Below, one piece after another: positions 25,464 to 33,078 of a stretch of DNA of 64,000 nt. A program made the position numbers and the translations under genes. The stretch lies in contig CAWBAJ010000008.1 of the NCBI GenBank assembly GCA_963786765.1, positions 186,001 through 250,000 on the forward strand, written 5' to 3'. Below the pieces are notes generated by a model. That model was given only the letters and a program-made list of their open reading frames with translations, was not told the origin of the DNA and did not search any database. How positions within the stretch are numbered: the first letter of the stretch is position 1; the number at the start of each line of letters is the position of its first letter. Source of the stretch: DATKNA01 sp963786765 (GTDB lineage Bacteria; Actinomycetota; Actinomycetes; Actinomycetales; Kineosporiaceae).

Positions 25464-26891
25464 ATGACCACTTCCGTCGAAGCCCGCCCCGCGGTCGAGA
25501 GGTCGGTGAACCGCGCCCGCCTGCGGCGCCGTCGGCGTCCGAACGCCCCTGCGTGGTGCCGGGACGCGCTGGTCGCCTTCACCTGGGTGAGCATGCTCGT
25601 CGTCACCGCGCTGTGGGTGGCGGGAGGGGGCCTGCAGGATCTCGGGAGCCTCGCCTCGGGCATGATGAGCCTGGGGCGGCTCACCGGGCTCGTCGCATCG
25701 GACCTGTTGCTGATCCAGGTGCTCCTGATGGCACGCATCCCGATGATCGAGCGCTCCTACGGGCAGGACGAGGTCGCCCGGCGGCACCGCCTGGTCGGCT
25801 TCTGGTCCTTCAACCTCATGGTCGCCCACGTCGTGCTGATCACCCTGGGGTACGCCGGCCAGTACGGGAACAACCCGTTCGCGGAGCTGTGGGAGTTCGT
25901 CGTCGACTACCCCGGGATGCTCTTGGCCCTCGCGGGGACCCTTCTGCTTGTGCTCGTCGTCGTCACGAGCATTCGCAAGGCGCGCCGCAAGCTGCGCTAC
26001 GAGTCCTGGCACCTGCTGCACCTGTACGCCTACCTCGGCGTCGGCCTCGCCCTGCCGCACCAGCTCTGGACCGGTCAGGAGTTCCTCTCCAGCCCTGTCG
26101 CCACGCTGTACTGGTGGTCGCTGTGGATCGCTGCCGCGGGCGCGATCCTGATCTGGCGGGTGGGTGTTCCCGTGTACCGCACGCTGGCCCATGACCTGCG
26201 GGTCACGCAGGTGGTCCGCGAAACCCCGGACGTCGTCAGCGTGTGGATGCGTGGCCGGAACCTGGACCGGCTGCCGGTCGCCGCCGGCCAGTTCTTCACG
26301 TGGCGCTTCCTCACCGGCCCCGGCTGGTTGCGCGGCCACCCGTACTCGCTGTCCGCGGCCCCTACGGGAAACACGCTGCGCATCACCGTGAAGGACCTCG
26401 GCGACGGCAGCCGCGCCCTCGCCTCGCTGCGCCCCGGCACGCGGGTCGCCGTCGAGGGACCGTACGGACGCATGCACTCCGGTGTACGGACACGCCGCAA
26501 GGTCACCATGCTCGCCGGGGGCATCGGCGTCACGCCGTTGCGTGCGCTCCTCGAGGAACTGCCACAGGGCCCTGGCGACGTCACCCTCGTGTACCGGGCG
26601 AGCAGGCCCGACGAGGTCGTGTTCCGCGACGAGCTGGACATGCTGGCAGCGCAGCGGGGGGCGCGCGTGTTCTACGCAATTGGTCCGCGCGTGGCTGGTC
26701 GCGACTCCTGGCTGCCGGCGCACGCGGCCCACCTCTCGGACGCCGATGCCTTGCGGCAGCTCGTGCCGGACGTGGCCGAACACGACGTGTACCTCTGCGG
26801 CGCCGACGCATGGATGGAGGCTGCCGGGCAGGCCGCGCTCGCCGCAGGCGTCCCGGCCGAGCGCATCCACCTCGAGCGCTTCACCTGGTAG
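25464..26891 (+). CDS. ferric-reductase-like transmembrane flavocytochrome / ferredoxin reductase
   Basis: This 475-residue protein has about six transmembrane helices with paired histidines for haem (HRLVGFWSFNLMVAHVVL and WHLLHLYAYLGVGLALPHQL). A cytoplasmic FAD/NAD(P)H reductase part follows: FAD motif RGHPYSLSAAP, GPYGRMHSG, NAD motif MLAGGIGVTPLRALL and VYLCGADAWMEAAG near the end. It would pass electrons from NAD(P)H through FAD and haem across the membrane. Downstream genes encode an FMN-binding protein and ApbE, so the acceptor is probably the flavinylated protein. ATG 25464. Confidence 0.88.
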   Translation: MTTSVEARPAVERSVNRARLRRRRRPNAPAWCRDALVAFTWVSMLVVTALWVAGGGLQDLGSLASGMMSLGRLTGLVASDLLLIQVLLMARIPMIERSYGQDEVARRHRLVGFWSFNLMVAHVVLITLGYAGQYGNNPFAELWEFVVDYPGMLLALAGTLLLVLVVVTSIRKARRKLRYESWHLLHLYAYLGVGLALPHQLWTGQEFLSSPVATLYWWSLWIAAAGAILIWRVGVPVYRTLAHDLRVTQVVRETPDVVSVWMRGRNLDRLPVAAGQFFTWRFLTGPGWLRGHPYSLSAAPTGNTLRITVKDLGDGSRALASLRPGTRVAVEGPYGRMHSGVRTRRKVTMLAGGIGVTPLRALLEELPQGPGDVTLVYRASRPDEVVFRDELDMLAAQRGARVFYAIGPRVAGRDSWLPAHAAHLSDADALRQLVPDVAEHDVYLCGADAWMEAAGQAALAAGVPAERIHLERFTW

Positions 26892-26945
26892 TCCGACCCG
26901 TCCCCTCGACCCACGCTCCCGCCTCACCCGAAGGAGAATCTCCTC

Positions 26946-27542
26946 ATGCGACGCGTTGTCGTCGGAGCCATGGGCACCGTCAGCGGCCTCGTGCTGCTCT
27001 TCAGCTACCACACCAGCCTCGGCGGCGGGACGGCCCTTGCCGGCGGAACCACGGCCGGCGGAACCACGGCCGGCGGGACGACCGGGGCCGGGTCGGACGG
27101 CTCGACGAGCACGCCCTCGCCCACGCAGTCGTCGTCAGGCTCGAGCTCCTCGTCGGGCTCCTCCGACGACTCGGGCTCCTCCGACGACTCAGGCTCGGCC
27201 GCGTCGAAGCCCTCGGCCAAGAGTCGCTCCACGAGCAGCTCGAGCACGAAGCCGTCAGGCAGTTCGGGGACGTACACCGGCCAGTCGGTCGACACCCGGT
27301 GGGGACCCGTCCAGGTCCAGATCACGGTGAAGAACGGCAAGATCACGGCAGCGCAGGCCGTCGTGTTCCCGCAGGAGAACCCGCGCGACCAGGAGATCAA
27401 CTCCTACGCCGTCCCGCAGCTCAACAGCGAGGCCGTGCAGGCCCAGAGCGGCAACATCGACGCCGTCTCCGGCGCCACGGTGACGAGCGGGGGGTACATC
27501 CAGTCCCTGCAGTCCGCGGTCGACCAGGCGCACCTGTCGTGA
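26946..27542 (+). CDS. exported FMN-binding domain protein
   Basis: This 198-residue protein has an N-terminal signal/anchor segment (MRRVVVGAMGTVSGLVLLF), a long low-complexity Thr/Gly/Ser/Asp linker of about 85 residues, and a C-terminal FMN_bind domain. The domain (TYTGQSVDTRWGPVQVQITV to YIQSLQSAVDQAHLS) carries the flavinylation motif DAVSGATVTSGGY, in which a Thr is esterified to FMN. AAGGAGA precedes the ATG. The next gene (ApbE) starts within its stop codon (GTGA). It is likely the extracytoplasmic electron carrier fed by the flavocytochrome. Confidence 0.9.
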   Translation: MRRVVVGAMGTVSGLVLLFSYHTSLGGGTALAGGTTAGGTTAGGTTGAGSDGSTSTPSPTQSSSGSSSSSGSSDDSGSSDDSGSAASKPSAKSRSTSSSSTKPSGSSGTYTGQSVDTRWGPVQVQITVKNGKITAAQAVVFPQENPRDQEINSYAVPQLNSEAVQAQSGNIDAVSGATVTSGGYIQSLQSAVDQAHLS

Positions 27543-28378
27543 GCACGGAGCCCACCGCGGTCCCGGCGCCCGTCGGCGAGCTCCCCCCGCTCGAGCCCCT
27601 CCCGCTCGAGCAGCCGCGCCGGGCCTTCGTCGACCAGGTCATGGGCCTGCCCGTGAGCGTCCATGTCCGCGGGCCAGGGGCGCGCGGCTCGGAGGTCGAG
27701 GCAGCGGTCGGAGGGCTGTTCCACGCCCTGCGCGCCGACGACGCCCTGTTCAGCACCTGGAAGGCGGACAGCGAGGTGAGCCGGATCCGGCGCGGGGAGC
27801 TGCTCCTCGCGGACGCCGACCCGCGCGTGCGCCATGTCGCCGCGCTCTGCGAGGAGGCAGCCCGGCGGACGAGCGGCTCCTTCGACGCGTGGCTTCCCGG
27901 CGCCGACGGCGTCCGGGTCTTCGACCCGACCGGGCTGGTGAAGGGCTGGGCCGTCGAAGAGGCGACGCGGGGTCTCGTCACGCGGCTTGCCGAGCTCGGC
28001 GGCCACGACGTGCTGGTGTCCGCCGGCGGCGACGTCCTGGTGCACTGCGAGCGTACTGACACCCCCGATTGGCGGGTGGCGATCGAGGATCCGCGCGACC
28101 GCAGCAAGACCTTGCTGACCGTTCCGCTGCGCCGTGGCGCCGTTGCGACGTCCGGAACCGCAGCCCGGGGCGAACACATCCTTGATCCCGCGACTGGCTC
28201 CCCGCCGACGGGCCTGCTCTCCGCGACGGTCATCGGCCCCGAGCTCACCTGGGCCGACGTCTACGCAACGGCGGCCTTCGTGCGCGGAGCGGAGGCGCTC
28301 TCCTGGCTTTCGGGTCTGGCCGGGCACGCAGCAGTGGTCGTCACTACGGGCGGAGTGGTCCGCACCACCACGCCCTGA
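27539..28378 (+). CDS. apbE: FAD:protein FMN transferase
   Basis: This 279-residue ApbE family protein transfers FMN from FAD to Thr/Ser of target proteins, Mg-dependent. Motifs seen are VMGLPVSVHVRGPG, DDALFSTWKADSEVSRIRRG, DPTGLVKGWAVEEAT, DVLVSAGGDVLVHC, AVATSGTAARGEHILDPATG and TWADVYATAAFV. No lipobox or signal is visible, so it may act in the cytoplasm or be exported otherwise. GTG 27539 overlaps the stop of the FMN-binding protein, its obvious substrate. Confidence 0.92.
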   Translation: MSTEPTAVPAPVGELPPLEPLPLEQPRRAFVDQVMGLPVSVHVRGPGARGSEVEAAVGGLFHALRADDALFSTWKADSEVSRIRRGELLLADADPRVRHVAALCEEAARRTSGSFDAWLPGADGVRVFDPTGLVKGWAVEEATRGLVTRLAELGGHDVLVSAGGDVLVHCERTDTPDWRVAIEDPRDRSKTLLTVPLRRGAVATSGTAARGEHILDPATGSPPTGLLSATVIGPELTWADVYATAAFVRGAEALSWLSGLAGHAAVVVTTGGVVRTTTP

Positions 28379-28411
28379 CGTCGGAGCGCATCACCGTTCT
28401 AGGCTGCCGGG

Positions 28412-28753
28412 ATGTACCTGCAGCACGTCGAGGTGGCCGTCCTGGACGGGCAGCAGGCGCCCTTCGAGGCTGCCCTGTGCGAGGTGCGGCAGCGGGTGTT
28501 CATGTCGCCGGGTTTTCGCGGCTTCCGGGTGGCGCAGGACGTGGAGCGCCCGGCGACATACCTGGTGGAGGTCCGGTGGGAGACCCTGGACGAGTTGGCC
28601 GAGTTCGCGGACTCCGGCCGGTTCGAGCGGTGCTGGGCGCCGGTCGAGCCGTTCCTGGCCCGGCCGCTGCGACTGGGCCACTTCTCGGAGCGGCCAGGGC
28701 TCGCCTTCCAGGGTCCGGGCGTGCTCACCGACCCGGCCTGGCTGTCCGGGTGA
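28412..28753 (+). CDS. antibiotic biosynthesis monooxygenase-like (ABM) protein
   Basis: This 113-residue dimeric ferredoxin-like protein shows YLQHVEVAVLDGQQAPFEAA, FMSPGFRGFRVAQDVERPAT, YLVEVRWETLDELAEFADS and FERCWAPVEPFL. This is the ABM/YgiN pattern, a group including haem-degrading and quinone monooxygenases as well as uncharacterised stress proteins. ATG 28412. It is 33 bases after apbE in the same direction, so it may be co-transcribed. Confidence 0.78.
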   Translation: MYLQHVEVAVLDGQQAPFEAALCEVRQRVFMSPGFRGFRVAQDVERPATYLVEVRWETLDELAEFADSGRFERCWAPVEPFLARPLRLGHFSERPGLAFQGPGVLTDPAWLSG

Positions 28754-28800
28754 CGCACCCGCCGCCGACTCCAACCGTGGGACGGAGCCATGAGCCGGCG

Positions 28801-30150
28801 TCAGCGGAAGCTGGGCTCGGACGATCCGAGCCGGGACGGCGTCCCGGCCCAGCTCAGCCGTCGGCCGTCCAGTGCGCCGGGCGCGACCACGCGCGTCACG
28901 CGACCGAGGGGCGAGGCGACCACTTCGACCTGGCCGGGAGGGGGCGCAGAGAGCGCCTCGTCCTGCCGTCCGAGGCCGTCGAGCCACTGGCCGGTCCGTG
29001 CGAGCACGACGCCGACGTGCCGGCCCTGGCCGTCGTCCCGGCGCAGGGTCAGCGCATGCAGGACGCCGGCCGCCAGCAGCCAGCCACTCGCATGGTCGAG
29101 CGCTTGGGCGGGCAGCGGGACGGGAGCGAGGGCACGCGCACGGCGCATTCCCTCAGCCGACATCCCGTTCACCGTCTGGACGAGGCTGTCGAAGCCGCGC
29201 CGTCCCGCCCAGGGGCCCGTCTCGCCGTACGCCGACAGGTCGGCCACGACAAGCTGCGGGTTGACCTGCGCGAGCCGCTCCGGCGTCCAGCCGAGCCGGG
29301 CTAGCGCCCCCGGCCTCAACCCGCAGACGAGCACGTCCGCGGCGGCCACGAGCGACTCGACGCGGCTGTCGCGCAGGTCGAGCCGCGCGCACCGCTTGCC
29401 GGCGGATGTGTCCGCCACCAGCGCAGGCACCTCCTCGAAGCCGGGCGCGTCGAGACGCAGCACGTCTCCGGCCGCGACGGCTGCCAGGACCTTCGTCGCG
29501 GTGGGCCCCGCGATCACGCGGGTGAGGTCGAGCACCCGCAGCCTGTCTCCCGCGTGGGCGTGCAGGCGAGAACGCGTCGGGCGCAGCGGCGTTGAACCTG
29601 TGGTCACCTCGACGAGGGGACGCAGAGCGATCGCCGCAGCTTGTGGGTGCGCCCGCCACTCCCCCCGGGTGCGCAGCGCTGCCGCGGCGGCACCCGCAGC
29701 AAGAACCGCCTCCTCGACGTCCACGGCGGCGCGCCCCGCGACGGCCGCGCCGACGGTGGCACTGTCGGCGTCCGGAGGAAGGCCGAGCGCTCGCAGGGTC
29801 GCCGCCCGATGTGCGGGGTAATTGGTGTGCAGGCGGACCCAGCCGTCGGCGGCTGGATAGTCGCCCGCGAGGGGATCCCAAAAGGCCGGCGCCGCTCCGT
29901 CGACCAACAGGCGGCGCTCGGCGAGGAAGACCCCGGCCGCGTCCCCGACGTCGAGCGCTGCCGTTCGCGCACCGAGCCATCGCCCGGCTGCGAGCAGCGC
30001 GCATCCCACCGCGGCGACGGCGGCGTCCACGACCCGGAAGGCGCCCGGCAGAGCGGCCGCTCCGGCGAGTGCGAGGGGCGGCACCGCCTCACCGGTCAGG
30101 TCTCGCCAGGCCGCCTCGAGCACCGGCCCGGCGCTCTCGGCGTCAGTCAC
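28801..30150 (-). CDS. CaiB/BaiF (family III) CoA-transferase
   Basis: This 449-residue family III CoA transferase shows RVLDLTRVIAGPTATKVLAA, LRLDAPGFEEVPALVADTSA, GKRCARLDLRDSRVESLV and ADVLVCGLRPGALARLGWTP, then ADLSAYGETGPWAGRRGFD. The N-terminal third has AAFWDPLAG and VRLHTNYPAHRAATLRALG, as in the two-module versions. It would move CoA between carboxylic acids; the partner acids are unknown. GTG 30150 is chosen because upstream frames have no coding pattern. Confidence 0.87.
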   Translation of the reverse strand: MTDAESAGPVLEAAWRDLTGEAVPPLALAGAAALPGAFRVVDAAVAAVGCALLAAGRWLGARTAALDVGDAAGVFLAERRLLVDGAAPAFWDPLAGDYPAADGWVRLHTNYPAHRAATLRALGLPPDADSATVGAAVAGRAAVDVEEAVLAAGAAAAALRTRGEWRAHPQAAAIALRPLVEVTTGSTPLRPTRSRLHAHAGDRLRVLDLTRVIAGPTATKVLAAVAAGDVLRLDAPGFEEVPALVADTSAGKRCARLDLRDSRVESLVAAADVLVCGLRPGALARLGWTPERLAQVNPQLVVADLSAYGETGPWAGRRGFDSLVQTVNGMSAEGMRRARALAPVPLPAQALDHASGWLLAAGVLHALTLRRDDGQGRHVGVVLARTGQWLDGLGRQDEALSAPPPGQVEVVASPLGRVTRVVAPGALDGRRLSWAGTPSRLGSSEPSFR

Positions 30151-30180
30151 CCTGCCAGTCAACCGGCTACCGGGCCGCGG

Positions 30181-30390
30181 GTGAACGGCGACCGCACCCT
30201 CGGCCCCTTCCCCGTGCTCGCGTTCGCCGTGTTGCTCGTCGCCGCGACCGCGGTCTTCGTGGTGCGGAGCATCCTGCGACGGCGCGACCTCGGTACGCCC
30301 GCCGAGCGAGCCACCTTCACGACACTCCACACGGCCACGACACTCCACACGGCCTCGCCGGCCGCGCCGCAGTTGCGCGAGGGCATCAGG
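30181..30390 (+). pseudogene. 5' fragment of a GAF/LytS-type sensor histidine kinase
   Basis: From GTG 30181 the frame shows VLAFAVLLVAATAVFVVRSI (a membrane helix), then RRRDLGTPAERATFTTLHTA, a pattern typical of the opening of an actinomycete LytS-like two-component sensor kinase. The sequence stops making sense after REGI and runs into the convergent nitroreductase gene. An 18-bp tandem duplication inside it doubles TTLHTA. It is probably a truncated relic; no kinase domain remains. Confidence 0.6.
30319..30354. repeat. 18-bp tandem duplication
   Basis: ACGACACTCCACACGGCC occurs twice head to tail (30319-30336 and 30337-30354), in frame, inside the histidine-kinase fragment. It looks like a slippage duplication. 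Confidence 0.85.
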
Positions 30391-30988
30391 CCGAGAGCGG
30401 CAGGTCCTCGACGGCATCCGCAGGGTGCAACAGGATCTCGGCGAGCGCCGTGCGCGCCCGCGGTGCCCGCTCGCGCTCGGCAAGCGGCTCGGGCAGGGCT
30501 GCGTCCGGGTCGTGCCTGCCGACGGCGACGACGACCAGCGGAGTCACCGACGAGGGGAAGTCGAAGACGCGTGCCGCGGCGGCCTTGTCGAAGCCGCCCA
30601 TCTGGTGCACGAGCAGGCCCGCGGCCTGGGCTTGCACCGTCAGGTGTGCGACGGACTGGCCGACGTCGTACACGGCCCAGGGCAGGTGCCGGCCGGAGCT
30701 GTCGGCGTCCGCGGCAGCCACGAGCAGCAGCGCCGATGCATGGGCGGCCCATGCCTGGTTCCCGGGGTTCAGGGCGGAGGCGAGTGCGTCGAAGGCAGCC
30801 TCCCCGCGCCGGGCCACGCCGAACCGCCAGGGCTGGCTGTTGTTCGCGCTCGGGGCCCAGCGGGCCGCGTCCAGCAGGCTCCTCAGCGTCGCGTCGTCCA
30901 GCCGGTGGCCCTCGTCGAAGGCCCGAGAGCTGCGGCGGTCGGCGAGCAGGGGGTGCAGGGCGTGCGAACGGTCGGTCGTAGAAGTCAC
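30386..30988 (-). CDS. nitroreductase family protein
   Basis: This 200-residue FMN-dependent nitroreductase-fold enzyme has HPLLADRRSSRAFDEGHRLD, LLDAARWAPSANNSQPWRF (FMN site) and AVYDVGQSVAHLTVQAQAAGL, then LVHQMGGFDKAAAA and SSVTPLVVVAVGRHDP. The typical length is 190-220. It would reduce nitro or quinone compounds with NAD(P)H. It converges on the kinase fragment. ATG 30988. Confidence 0.92.
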   Translation of the reverse strand: MTSTTDRSHALHPLLADRRSSRAFDEGHRLDDATLRSLLDAARWAPSANNSQPWRFGVARRGEAAFDALASALNPGNQAWAAHASALLLVAAADADSSGRHLPWAVYDVGQSVAHLTVQAQAAGLLVHQMGGFDKAAAARVFDFPSSVTPLVVVAVGRHDPDAALPEPLAERERAPRARTALAEILLHPADAVEDLPLSA

Positions 30989-31048
30989 GACTGCGCCAAC
31001 GGAGTTGAATCATCAACTATTTCGCTGGCAGAGCCGACGTGGCGAGGC

Positions 31049-32692
31049 TCACGCGCCCCGCTGCAGCATGCCCAGCACCACCGCGAGGCCCAGCACCGAC
31101 CGCGGCTCGAACGGGCCGCGCCACAGCCCGCCGTGGTTCGCGCCCTGCCAGAACAGCTCCAGCGGGTGCGACAAGACCGTGCCGGGTCGCGCCGCTGCCG
31201 CCTCGTACCGCAGATCGTGCACCAGCAGCGCCGCCATCAGGGTGTTGGCCGTCGACGGGTCGAAGACCTCGACGCCGAAGCGGTGCGCCCCCGCGTACGC
31301 CGCTGCGAGCACGCGGTTGCGCAGCACTGACCGGGTGCGGGTCGGTGGCGCGACGTTGAGGCTGACAAGCCGGCCGGCGGCGCGGGCATCCAGCGCCCGC
31401 CAGCGCTGCACCCGCTTCGCGAGTGCGTAGTTGGGGCCCTGTTGCGGCACGAGCGAGTCGTTCACGGCACCGGGACCGGCGTCCCCGGCCACCAGGGCCT
31501 CGGGCGGGTAGTTCGGCCGGAACAGCCGTCCCGCCGACCCGGGCCGGGCCAGCCGTCGCGCAAGCGTGCGCCCCTCGTAGCGGCGCCGGCTGTCCGCCAC
31601 CACCTCCGGCGGCACGGCGAAGGCGTCGGTCGGCGTGGCGAGGAACGCGAGCGAGACGTCGTCGCGCGCGGCCAGGAGCGCACTCGTCAGGACGTCCACC
31701 GCCACTGCGGCCCGAACGTGCGCCGCGCCGTCCGCGTAGAGGTAGTTCCCCAGCGTGAACGGTCCCTCGATCGAGGCCAGCCAGGAGAGCAGCTCCGGCG
31801 TCCGGGCGACGACGTCGACGCCGGCCGCGGCGGCGAGCCGGTCGTCCTGCTCGTCCGCCGGCAGCTGGACCGTCACCGGGAGCGAGAGCCGCCCCGAGGA
31901 CGCCCGGGCCACGTCGATCAGGCGGCTCCAGACCTGCGGACCATCCGGTCGAGAGGGCAGGTCGACGGCGACGACGTGCGCGCCCCACTGCAGCAGCGAC
32001 ACCAGTGGCCCCATCTGGGCGCCCGCCCCGAGCACGACGACGGTGACGTCGCGCAGATCGAGCCAGCCGGGGTGAGCCATCACGGCACGGAGCGCGGCGG
32101 CGAACGACGGCTCGGCCGTGCCGGCAGCCAGCCAGCGGTCGAGCTGGCTGTCGAGCTCGCCGGCGACGAGCCGACCGCCGCGGTAAGGCACGGAGAGGAC
32201 GTCGGGGCCGGGCGCGCGGGTGCCCGTGATCGTCACCGTGTGCAGCGCGGTGTGCAGCTCCGTGCGCTGACCCGCGTGCTGACCCGTCGGCAGCGTCGTC
32301 CGCCCGGAATGCGCTGCACTGGACGACGCAGCGAGGTCGCCGACCGACGACAGCGGGAAGTCCTCGCCGCCCCGGCGGAAGCGGAAGCGCTCGTGCACCG
32401 CTGCCAGGCCTGCGGCACTGATCGCCGTGGCCGCGCCCTCGCGGAGCAGGGCCAGGCGAGTCATCTCGCGGAAGTGCCGCACGTAGCCGGTGCGCCAGTT
32501 CGCCGTCGCGAGCACCTCCTCGGCGAGCGCGGGCGCGACCACGCGGACGGCGTCCGCCGCCACGGCCCGGCCGGTCGCGGACGTCGAGCGCACCCCGCCC
32601 TCCCCCGCCGGGAAGACGACCCCGGCGTCGGGCGGCGGGTCGGGCGCAGGGTCTGACGCGGGGTCTGACGGGGTGCGGGACGACCGGACCAT
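31049..32692 (-). CDS. large hypothetical protein with NAD(P)-binding Rossmann segment
   Basis: From ATG 32692, 547 residues with no signal peptide and a disordered Pro/Asp-rich first 40 residues. A helical region with NWRTGYVRHFREMTRLALLR follows. Near the middle there is a clear dinucleotide-binding fold VTVVVLGAGAQMGPLVSLLQ ending GAHVVAVDLPSRPDG. The C-terminal half has NYLYADGAAHVRAAVAVDVL, FRPNYPPEALVAGDAG, ANTLMAALLVHDLRYEAAA and HPLELFWQGANHGGLWRGPF. I cannot assign a family. It looks like a soluble dehydrogenase-type protein with a novel catalytic part. The divergent neighbour is acs. Confidence 0.7.
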   Translation of the reverse strand: MVRSSRTPSDPASDPAPDPPPDAGVVFPAGEGGVRSTSATGRAVAADAVRVVAPALAEEVLATANWRTGYVRHFREMTRLALLREGAATAISAAGLAAVHERFRFRRGGEDFPLSSVGDLAASSSAAHSGRTTLPTGQHAGQRTELHTALHTVTITGTRAPGPDVLSVPYRGGRLVAGELDSQLDRWLAAGTAEPSFAAALRAVMAHPGWLDLRDVTVVVLGAGAQMGPLVSLLQWGAHVVAVDLPSRPDGPQVWSRLIDVARASSGRLSLPVTVQLPADEQDDRLAAAAGVDVVARTPELLSWLASIEGPFTLGNYLYADGAAHVRAAVAVDVLTSALLAARDDVSLAFLATPTDAFAVPPEVVADSRRRYEGRTLARRLARPGSAGRLFRPNYPPEALVAGDAGPGAVNDSLVPQQGPNYALAKRVQRWRALDARAAGRLVSLNVAPPTRTRSVLRNRVLAAAYAGAHRFGVEVFDPSTANTLMAALLVHDLRYEAAAARPGTVLSHPLELFWQGANHGGLWRGPFEPRSVLGLAVVLGMLQRGA

Positions 32693-33078
32693 CGCGCTCT
32701 CGTGCCCCCTCGACGTGCCGGTGTGCACGTAACCGGTGGGCACGGAGCCGGCCGCCCCGGCGGCCGTTCCGCTCCCACGTGATGGCACACAGTAGGGCCC
32801 GGAGGGCGCGTTAGTAACGGCGGCGGCGATGACGTGACGATGACAAGACTGCGAGGTGCCCCCTCTCCCCTCCCGTGACCGAGAGTGACCACGCGCGCTC
32901 CCGCATTGCCTCTTCCTGCCGCCCGCCGCACCGGACGACCGCTCGGCGGCGCCAGGCGCCAGGTCCTGTCGCCGGGACGCCGCACACAACTAGCCTCGGC
33001 ACTGACGCCGCCGTCCCACCCGAGGGCCGCCCTCGTGGCGACGCACGCACAGCTCCGGACGCGAGAGAGAGGCCGCGG
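32693..33078. other. divergent promoter region of the Rossmann protein and acs
   Basis: About 386 bases with no convincing gene. A short tandem GATGACGTGACGATGACAAG stretch (about 32828-32847) is less GC-rich than its surroundings. I see no dyad strong enough to name as an operator. Both flanking genes must be transcribed from here. Confidence 0.4.
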
